Shown here: one piece after another, positions 55,954-62,798 of the stretch | How positions within the stretch are numbered: position 1 is the stretch's first letter | How the letters are laid out: each line of letters starts with the position of its first letter | From: Flavobacterium sp. N1736 | Lineage (GTDB): Bacteria; Bacteroidota; Bacteroidia; Flavobacteriales; Flavobacteriaceae | NCBI RefSeq assembly: GCF_025947065.1 | Contig: NZ_CP109994.1 | Span: 2,232,001 to 2,296,000, forward strand | Reading direction: 5' to 3' | DNA: 64,000 nt | Program-made: the position numbers and the translations under genes | Notes under the pieces: generated by a model | The model's input: only the letters and a program-made list of their open reading frames with translations | The model's database searches: none | Told to the model about the DNA's origin: nothing

Positions 55954-58467
55954 ATGATAAGAGTAATTGTAGTTGGAAACGGCATGGTGGGTTATAAATT
56001 TTGCGAAAAATTCATTGCAAAATCAGGACAGGAAAAGTATCAGATTACCGTTTTTGGTGAAGAACCAAGGCGAGCTTACGACAGGGTTCATTTAAGTGAA
56101 TACTTTGGAGGCAAAACCGCAGACGATTTATCGCTTTCAAGCAGCGAATGGTATGCAGAAAACAATATTACTCTCAATACTTCTGAATTAATTACAGATA
56201 TTAATCGATCTGAAAAAACAATACATACACATTTAGAAAAAACACATACGTATGATTACTTAGTTCTTGCAACGGGATCTTCTGCATTTGTTCCGCCAAT
56301 TGATGGCGTTGAAAAAGAAGGTGTTTTTGTATACAGAACTATCGAAGATCTTGACGCTATTATGGCTTACGCCAAAAAAATAAAACAAAAAGGCGCTACC
56401 GAAGCCGCTGTTTTAGGCGGTGGTTTGCTAGGTCTTGAAGCTGCAAAAGCAGTTCGCGATCTAGGATTGAATCCGCATGTGGTAGAATTTGCCCCGCGTT
56501 TGATGCCGAGACAATTAGACAAAGGCGCCAGCGATATGCTTCAATCTAAAATCGAGGAATTAAATATTGGAATTCATCTTAACAAGGCCACACAATATAT
56601 TGACGGAAAGGAATGTATAACGGGAATGATGTTTGCCGATGATGAGTTGTTAAAAGTTGACATGTTGGTTATTTCTGCCGGAATAAAACCTCGTGACGAA
56701 TTAGCGCGAGTTTCAGGACTTGAAGTGGGTTTACGAGGCGGTGTTGTGGTAAACAATCAAATGCAAACATCAGATCCTTCAATTTTTGCAATTGGTGAAG
56801 TGGCTTTATACAATCAGAATATTTACGGACTTGTTGCTCCGGGTTACGAAATGGCTGATGTTGCTGCCGAGCAAATCTTAAATGGCTCTAAAACCATGCG
56901 GGAAACCATCGATATGTCGACACAATTAAAATTAATTGGCGTTGAAGTCGCAAGTTTTGGTGATCCTTTTGTCGAAAATGAAAATGTAACGGCGATTATC
57001 TACGAAAATAAATTAAGCGGAATTTACAAAAGAATCAACGTTACCAAAGATTCTAAAACGTTATTAGGCGGAATTTTGGTAGGAGATTCGAGCGATTATA
57101 ATTCTCTTTTTCAGATTTTTAGCAATGCAATGGCTTTGCCTAAAAATCCCGAAGATTTAATTTTAGGCTCCAGAGACGGTTCTGAAAGTTCAGGTTTAGG
57201 CAGCGTTCTCGATTTACCGGATACAGCCATAATTTGTTCTTGCGAAAATGTTACAAAAGGCGCAATCTGCTGTTCTATATTAGATGAAACCTGCTCAAAT
57301 TTTTCAGATGTTGTAAAACACACGAAAGCAACTTCTGGCTGTGGAGGCTGTAAACCAATGGTTTCTGATTTGGTAAAAGCCACTCAAAAATCGCTTGGAA
57401 AAGAAGTTAAAGATGTTATTTGCGAGCATTTTAGTTATACACGTCAGGAATTATTCGATTTGGTAAAAATCAATAAACACGAGAATTTCTACGAAGTTAT
57501 CGATCATCATGGCAAGGGCGATGGCTGCGAAGTTTGCAAACCTGTTGTAGCTTCTATATTCTCCAGTATTTACAATGATACTGCAAATAAACACGTTACA
57601 ACGCAAGATACAAACGATAGATTTTTGGCTAATATTCAACGTAACGGAACTTATTCTGTAGTTCCAAGAGTTGCCGGAGGAGAAATTACTGCCGAGAAAT
57701 TAATCGTGATTGGAGAAGTTGCCAAACAATTTGATTTATACACCAAAATTACCGGAGCGCAACGTGTTGATTTATTTGGCGCTCATTTAAGTGATTTGCC
57801 TAAAATTTGGAGAATCTTAATTGATAATGGTTTTGAAAGTGGTCACGCGTACGGAAAATCGCTTCGGGCTGTAAAAAGCTGTGTTGGAAATGCGTGGTGC
57901 CGTTACGGAATGGACGATAGCGCCGGATTTGCAATAGAACTTGAAAACAGATATAAAGGAATTCGTTCTCCGCATAAATTAAAAGGCGGTGTTTCGGCTT
58001 GTATTCGTGAGTGTGCCGAAGCTCGCGGAAAAGATTTTGGATTAATTGCGGTTGAAGGCGGTTGGAATTTATACATCGCAGGAAACGGTGGAGCAAACCC
58101 AAAACACGCGGTTTTACTGGCCGAAAAAATAGACAAAGAAACGGTTATCAAATATCTGGATCGCTTTTTAATGTATTACATCCGCACGGCTGGACCGCTG
58201 ATTAGAACGGCAACCTGGTTAGAAAAACTAGACGGCGGTTTAGATTATTTGAAAGAAGTAATTATAGAAGACAGCTTAGGGATTTGCGAAACTTTAGAAG
58301 CTGAAATGCAGACTTTGGTAAACACTTTTGAATGTGAATGGAAACAAGTTCTTGAAAAACCAAGATTATTAAAACGTTTCAGTCACTTTGTAAACTCTGA
58401 TGAAAAGGATGATAATGTTGTTTTTGTTCCGTTACGAGATCAAAAAGCACCAAAAGCCTGGTCTTAA
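55954..58467 (+). CDS. nirB: Assimilatory nitrite reductase (NAD(P)H), large subunit NirB
   Basis: This enzyme of 837 residues reduces nitrite to ammonium in the cytosol. Order: FAD domain (VVGNGMVGYKF at 5-15), NAD domain (AVLGGGLLGLEAAKA), two BFD-like [2Fe-2S] domains at about 420-540 (CSCENVTKG, SGCGGCKP, then CEVCKP), then the sulfite/nitrite reductase domain. The siroheme-4Fe4S ligands Cys643, Cys649, Cys683 and Cys687 have the expected C-x5-C-x33-C-x3-C spacing. It is followed by nirD. Confidence 0.96.
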   Translation: MIRVIVVGNGMVGYKFCEKFIAKSGQEKYQITVFGEEPRRAYDRVHLSEYFGGKTADDLSLSSSEWYAENNITLNTSELITDINRSEKTIHTHLEKTHTYDYLVLATGSSAFVPPIDGVEKEGVFVYRTIEDLDAIMAYAKKIKQKGATEAAVLGGGLLGLEAAKAVRDLGLNPHVVEFAPRLMPRQLDKGASDMLQSKIEELNIGIHLNKATQYIDGKECITGMMFADDELLKVDMLVISAGIKPRDELARVSGLEVGLRGGVVVNNQMQTSDPSIFAIGEVALYNQNIYGLVAPGYEMADVAAEQILNGSKTMRETIDMSTQLKLIGVEVASFGDPFVENENVTAIIYENKLSGIYKRINVTKDSKTLLGGILVGDSSDYNSLFQIFSNAMALPKNPEDLILGSRDGSESSGLGSVLDLPDTAIICSCENVTKGAICCSILDETCSNFSDVVKHTKATSGCGGCKPMVSDLVKATQKSLGKEVKDVICEHFSYTRQELFDLVKINKHENFYEVIDHHGKGDGCEVCKPVVASIFSSIYNDTANKHVTTQDTNDRFLANIQRNGTYSVVPRVAGGEITAEKLIVIGEVAKQFDLYTKITGAQRVDLFGAHLSDLPKIWRILIDNGFESGHAYGKSLRAVKSCVGNAWCRYGMDDSAGFAIELENRYKGIRSPHKLKGGVSACIRECAEARGKDFGLIAVEGGWNLYIAGNGGANPKHAVLLAEKIDKETVIKYLDRFLMYYIRTAGPLIRTATWLEKLDGGLDYLKEVIIEDSLGICETLEAEMQTLVNTFECEWKQVLEKPRLLKRFSHFVNSDEKDDNVVFVPLRDQKAPKAWS

Positions 58468-58501
58468 ATAATTTAAACGTGGAATTTTAAGAGCTAATTT
58501 A

Positions 58502-58564
58502 TTTTGCCACAGATTAAAGGATTAAAAAGATTAATCATTATAATCTGTGAAATCTGTGGCAAAA
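58502..58564. repeat. Inverted repeat, TTTTGCCACAGATT type, between nirB and nirD
   Basis: Arms TTTTGCCACAGATT (58502) and AATCTGTGGCAAAA (58551) are perfect over 14 bases. The left part continues AAAGGATTAAAA exactly as in the repeat at 46543. It sits inside what should be the nirBD transcript. Confidence 0.85.
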
Positions 58565-58583
58565 AAAAAAATAAAAAAATAAA

Positions 58584-58961
58584 ATGGAAGAAATTTTAAA
58601 TCAATACGCAACAGTGCATCCAAGCGAAGCAAAAATCTGGTTTAAAGCTGGAAAAACAGAAGATTTTCCAACCAATCGTGGTGGCTGCATCAAATACAAA
58701 AATAAACAAATTGCCATTTTCAATTTTGCGCGTCGTAACGAATGGTACGCGTGTCAAAACGCATGTCCGCATAAAATGGAAATGGTTTTGGCGCGGGGAA
58801 TGACAGGATCTGCGGATGATATTCCGAAAATTGCGTGTCCGATGCATAAAAAAACATTCTCATTGGTGGATGGTTCTAACTTAAACGGCGATGATTTTAA
58901 AATAGCAATTTACCCCATAAAAGTAATTGAAGACGAAGTGTTTGTTGGTTTTATAGACTGA
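58584..58961 (+). CDS. nirD: Nitrite reductase small subunit NirD (Rieske-type)
   Basis: This small subunit of 125 residues has a Rieske fold. Full [2Fe-2S] ligands are present: Cys61-Pro-His63 and Cys85-Pro-Met-His88, unlike proteobacterial NirD proteins that lack them. It should pass electrons to NirB or stabilise it. It starts 117 bases after nirB, with a palindromic repeat in between. Confidence 0.94.
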   Translation: MEEILNQYATVHPSEAKIWFKAGKTEDFPTNRGGCIKYKNKQIAIFNFARRNEWYACQNACPHKMEMVLARGMTGSADDIPKIACPMHKKTFSLVDGSNLNGDDFKIAIYPIKVIEDEVFVGFID

Positions 58962-58980
58962 CTATACCAATTGAAAATAA

Positions 58981-59116
58981 TTTAAACACATAGAAACATA
59001 GCCTATAGATATGAATAAAGGCATTTCACTTGCATTAACAAACATAGCTATGTGCATTTAAACAAGTGAAACGTCTTTAACCGCAAAACAAAACTATGTC
59101 ACTATGTGTTTAAAAA
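58981..59116. repeat. MITE-like element, copy B (TTTAAACACATAG ends)
   Basis: Inverted ends TTTAAACACATAGAAACAT and ACTATGTGTTTAAA match copy A at 48621. Inner blocks GGCATTTCACTTG and CAAGTGAAACGTC can pair. It lies between nirD and the DUF4202 gene. Confidence 0.8.
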
Positions 59117-59168
59117 ATACACGCAACGAGTAAATTCAGTATCTTTGAAATCTATCTATTACCAAAAA

Positions 59169-59753
59169 ATGAACACACCTTTTCAAAAAGCAAGTGAATG
59201 GATTGATGCTGAAAACGCTCAGGATCCGAATATCGAAACCGATCAAAATATCGAATATCCGAAGGAATTATTTTACTCGAACAGAATGTATGAAAGATTG
59301 ATGCAATTTGAGCCGGAAGCTTCAGAAGAAATACAAATTGCTTCAAAAGCACAGCACATTTGCCGATGGAAAGTAGCGCGCGAATCTTATCCAATGGATC
59401 GTGTGGGTTATTTGAGATGGAGAGAAGAACTCAAAAAATTTCATGCTGCAACCACTGCCGAAATCTTAGTAAAAGCAGGATATAATCAAGAGTTTATAGA
59501 TCGTGTTTCGTTTTTAATCGAAAAAAAACTGCTTAAAAAAGATGCCGAAACGCAATTACTCGAAGATGTTATTTGTCTGGTTTTTTTAGAATATTATTTA
59601 GATCCTTTCGTACACAAACATGACGAGGAAAAACTAAAAAATATCATCAAAAAAACATGGGATAAAATGTCGGACAAAGGGCATGATGAAGCCTTAAAAA
59701 TCAACTATTCTGAAGAAAATTTAAACTTAATAAAAGCTTCTTTAGGATTGTAA
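59169..59753 (+). CDS. DUF4202 protein of nitrogen-assimilation clusters
   Basis: There are 194 residues from the ATG at 59169; the frame before it comes from the repeat. The family motifs HICRWKVARESYPMDRVGYL (about 65-84) and LKKFHAATTAEIL follow a helical start. DUF4202 genes are repeatedly found beside nitrite reductase genes in Bacteroidota and other phyla, but no reaction is established. The His/Arg/Glu/Asp-rich core looks like a metal or nucleotide site (HD-like all-alpha fold is possible). Confidence 0.88.
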   Translation: MNTPFQKASEWIDAENAQDPNIETDQNIEYPKELFYSNRMYERLMQFEPEASEEIQIASKAQHICRWKVARESYPMDRVGYLRWREELKKFHAATTAEILVKAGYNQEFIDRVSFLIEKKLLKKDAETQLLEDVICLVFLEYYLDPFVHKHDEEKLKNIIKKTWDKMSDKGHDEALKINYSEENLNLIKASLGL

Positions 59754-59764
59754 TCTGATTTTTT

Positions 59765-61570
59765 ATGATAAAAAAAAGCAATCAGGAAGCTGCGGATAAA
59801 ATCACTTTCAAAAATTTACGCCGATTGTATTTTTTTGCACTTTTGACTATTGCTGTAACCATCATTTTAAGTCAGTTATTAGTTCAGTATAATTTAAAAC
59901 AACAATTAAGCGATTCTAAAATCATCAATATTTCGGGCAAGCAAAGAATGCTGAGCCAGAAAATTGTGAAAGAAGTTTTGATTTTATATTATGTTTCTGA
60001 TACTGTATCTCAAAAACAAATTTCGCATTTAAAAGATGTTTTATCCCTTTGGAAAACAACTCAGAATTCATTGGAAAATGGAAGTGAAAACTTAGCTTTT
60101 CCAAAAGAAAAAAGTGAGACACTCTCTCAGTTATATACGGAAATCAAACCAAGTTTCAACAATATTGAAGACGCTGCAAATTCGTTTCTGCTGAATTTAG
60201 AACAAAAAAACAACTCCAATAATCAAACATTGGTACAAAATATTCTAAAAAATGAAGGTGTTTTTCTTTCGAAAATGAATCAGATCGTGACGCAATATGA
60301 TCTTGAAGCGCATGAAAAAGTAACGGAACAACGCAAAATAGAATATTGGATTTTTGCCTTCACGCTGTTTGTTTTGCTTTTGGAGTTTTTCTTTATTTTT
60401 AAACCTACCAATAAAAAAATCGAGAAACTTATCGCGACGCTTTTATCTTCAGAAAAAAGAGCTTTAAAACTCGCTTATGACACTGAAATTATTAGTGAGA
60501 TTAAGGAAAACTCGGTAAAAGAATTAAAATCGCTTAATTATGCCATGGAAAATACGCTGCTTTATTGTCGTATTGCTCCTGATGGTTCGATTATTCATAT
60601 TGGAGAAAAATTTGCCAAACTTTTAAACTACACCAACTTTTCATCCAACAAAAAATTCTCAGAAGTTTTAACGACAGACGAAAAAGAACAAATCAATTTT
60701 GATCGTATTATTTTCGAAAAGCACAGAAGTGGCTGGCAAGGCGAAATTAAAATCATTAATAAGGAAGCGCAAACTATCTGGCTCGATTTATCGATGGTTC
60801 CGGTAACAATTAAAAAAGATGAACTGGAGCTTTTAATCGTTTGTTTTAATATCACCGAACGTAAAAAAGCACAGCGCGAAGTAGAACGTTTGAATATTGA
60901 AAACAGCACGGAAAAAATCAATCAGCAAAAAATTATTTCGAGTAAAATTGTTGAAAATCAGGAAAATGAACAAAACCGAATTGCCAAAGAAATTCACGAC
61001 GGAATCGGTCAAATGCTTACGGGTTTAAAATTTAGTCTTGAAAGTATCAATCTGGACGATAAAGAAAAGTCTACACAAAAAATTGAATATCTTAAAAAAT
61101 TATCGCTCGATATTATCAAAGGCGTTCGTACGGCAACCTTCAACTTAATGCCGCCGGAATTAAGCGATCACGGTATTGTTTCTTCGCTTGCAAAACTAAC
61201 ACAGGAACTTTCTAAACTTACCGGAAAAGAAATTCTGTTTTATAATAAAACCGGTTTCGATCAACGTTTAGATTCTTTAATCGAAATTAATATTTACCGC
61301 ATTACGCAGGAAGCGATTAATAATGCCATAAAATATGCCGATTCATCACATATTATTGTACAGCTTTCGCATAGTGAAACGTTGTTAAGCATTATTATTG
61401 ATGATAACGGAAAAGGATTTGATGTAAATGCTGTTGATAAAAAACGCAACAGCGAATCCGGAATGGGACTGTTATTTATGAAAGAAAGAATTCAATACAT
61501 TAACGGACGCATTTTTATTAAATCGATTCCAGGCGAAGGAACGAGGATTACTTTTAATATTCCTATTTGA
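59765..61570 (+). CDS. NarX-like sensor histidine kinase
   Basis: This protein of 601 residues has two membrane segments (about 20-42 and 197-215) around a four-helix periplasmic PilJ/NarX-type sensor. The motif IINISGKQRMLSQKI at about 53-67 corresponds to the nitrate-binding P-box. A PAS-like region is at about 260-370, then HisKA_3 with His411 in EIHDGIGQMLTGL and a HATPase with EAINNAIKYA and GMGLLFMKERI. It is placed between the nitrite reductase genes and a NarL-type regulator, so nitrate or nitrite sensing is the likely role. Confidence 0.92.
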   Translation: MIKKSNQEAADKITFKNLRRLYFFALLTIAVTIILSQLLVQYNLKQQLSDSKIINISGKQRMLSQKIVKEVLILYYVSDTVSQKQISHLKDVLSLWKTTQNSLENGSENLAFPKEKSETLSQLYTEIKPSFNNIEDAANSFLLNLEQKNNSNNQTLVQNILKNEGVFLSKMNQIVTQYDLEAHEKVTEQRKIEYWIFAFTLFVLLLEFFFIFKPTNKKIEKLIATLLSSEKRALKLAYDTEIISEIKENSVKELKSLNYAMENTLLYCRIAPDGSIIHIGEKFAKLLNYTNFSSNKKFSEVLTTDEKEQINFDRIIFEKHRSGWQGEIKIINKEAQTIWLDLSMVPVTIKKDELELLIVCFNITERKKAQREVERLNIENSTEKINQQKIISSKIVENQENEQNRIAKEIHDGIGQMLTGLKFSLESINLDDKEKSTQKIEYLKKLSLDIIKGVRTATFNLMPPELSDHGIVSSLAKLTQELSKLTGKEILFYNKTGFDQRLDSLIEINIYRITQEAINNAIKYADSSHIIVQLSHSETLLSIIIDDNGKGFDVNAVDKKRNSESGMGLLFMKERIQYINGRIFIKSIPGEGTRITFNIPI

Positions 61571-61905
61571 GAATTAGAGAATTTGTCAATTAGATAATTA
61601 GGAAATTAGATAATTAGACAATTAAGATACCAATCTTTGTCTTTTCCGGACTAACACTTACGCCAAACCCGACAGGTTTTTAAAACCTGTCGGGTTTACA
61701 AAATCTACAATCTTTGTCGAGCTGCAAGTGTGATCTCTCCTCCGTCGAGATGACAAAAAAACACAAAATTTTTGCTCAAAAAGAAACTAAACAAAAGTCT
61801 ACAACAAATTATCCAATTGTCTAACTGACAAATTATCTAATTATCTAATTGACAAATTATCTAATTATCTAATTTCCTAATTGACAAATTTTCTAATTAT
61901 AAAAA
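61571..61905. repeat. Composite palindromic element, 403-base gap before the narL-type gene
   Basis: Outer arms are AT-rich and complementary: GTCAATTAGATAATTAGG on the left and repeated AATTATCTAATTGAC on the right, so the whole gap can fold. Inside are the perfect 16-base palindrome AAACCCGACAGGTTTT at 61665 with its complement at 61682, and a half copy of the GTCATTTCGACC repeat (61727-61754). No ORF. The last 60 bases before the gene are ordinary leader. Confidence 0.8.
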
Positions 61906-61973
61906 TTACGTATCTTAGCATTATCTTTATAGATGAATATACGTAAAAATTTAGAATTAAAATTAAGTAAAAC

Positions 61974-62633
61974 ATGAGTAATATTATTCGGGTTGTTCTG
62001 GCAGATGATCATGTATTTGTGAGAGATGGAATAAAATCTTTATTGGAAAACGAAGCAAACATTGAGGTTGCAGGCGAAGCAGTTGATGGCGCAGATGCTC
62101 TTGAGGTTATCGCAGCCACTAAACCTGATTTACTTATTGCTGATATTAGAATGCCAAACTTAACCGGTATTGAACTGGTAGAAAAACTTAGAAGCGAAAA
62201 TAATAACATAAAAATTATTATGCTTTCTATGCACGAATCTGAAGAATATGTACTAAAATCTATCAAGGCAGGAGCCGACGGTTATTTACTAAAAGGATCC
62301 AGCAAAGAAGAATTCCTGAAAGCATTGCATACAGTTGCTGCAGGCGGAAAATATTTTAGTGGCGATATCTCATCCATTTTAATTAGTCAGTTAACAAATT
62401 CCTCTTCTTCATTAGAATCTAAGCATAATTTAGGCGAAGGAATGGTAATTACGAAAAGAGAAAAAGAAATTTTAACCCTTTTATTATCCGGAAAAGGAAA
62501 CAAAGAAATCGCTGAAGCATTGGAAATTAGTAAAAGAACCGCCGAAGTGCATCGTTTTAACCTGATGAAAAAGCTAAAAGTGAAGAACTTAATGGAACTT
62601 TCGAATAAAGCCGCTGAATATTCGCTTTTATAA
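61974..62633 (+). CDS. NarL/LuxR-family response regulator
   Basis: This protein of 219 residues has a receiver with phospho-acceptor Asp57 in LLIADIRMPN and Lys in YLLKGSS. The LuxR-type HTH at about 155-215 reads TKREKEILTLLLSGKGNKEI then ISKRTAEVHRFNLMKKL. The recognition helix keeps the Val of NarL (EVH for KVH) but not its Lys. It is likely the partner of the NarX-like kinase upstream. The leader contains TACGTA at 61907 and 61940. Confidence 0.93.
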   Translation: MSNIIRVVLADDHVFVRDGIKSLLENEANIEVAGEAVDGADALEVIAATKPDLLIADIRMPNLTGIELVEKLRSENNNIKIIMLSMHESEEYVLKSIKAGADGYLLKGSSKEEFLKALHTVAAGGKYFSGDISSILISQLTNSSSSLESKHNLGEGMVITKREKEILTLLLSGKGNKEIAEALEISKRTAEVHRFNLMKKLKVKNLMELSNKAAEYSLL

Positions 62634-62714
62634 ATCTACTTAAAAGATAAAATTCGACTTTAAAAAATAGCATTTTAATAAAATAGAGAATCAATTTTGT
62701 GATGTTGGCAAATC

Positions 62715-62778
62715 TACTTATTGAACTTAAAATACTTAATTAAAAATACGTATTAATACTTATATGTACTTAAATTTG
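62715..62778 (+). promoter_or_regulatory. narK control region: NarL-like heptamers and -7 box
   Basis: The -7 box TAAATTTG is at 62771-62778, without TTTG at -33. TACTTAT occurs at 62715 and 62757, TACTTAA at 62733 and 62767, and the palindrome AATACGTATT at 62745. The clustering matches that before nirB. Confidence 0.55.
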
Positions 62779-62798
62779 AAAAAACAAATCTAAGTACT

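Noticed and set aside
61800-61900. Possible CRISPR-like repeats in the AT-rich tract
   Set aside because: The units (AATTATCTAATT with variants) are short, uneven and without spacers of constant length, and form an inverted repeat instead; no cas genes are present.
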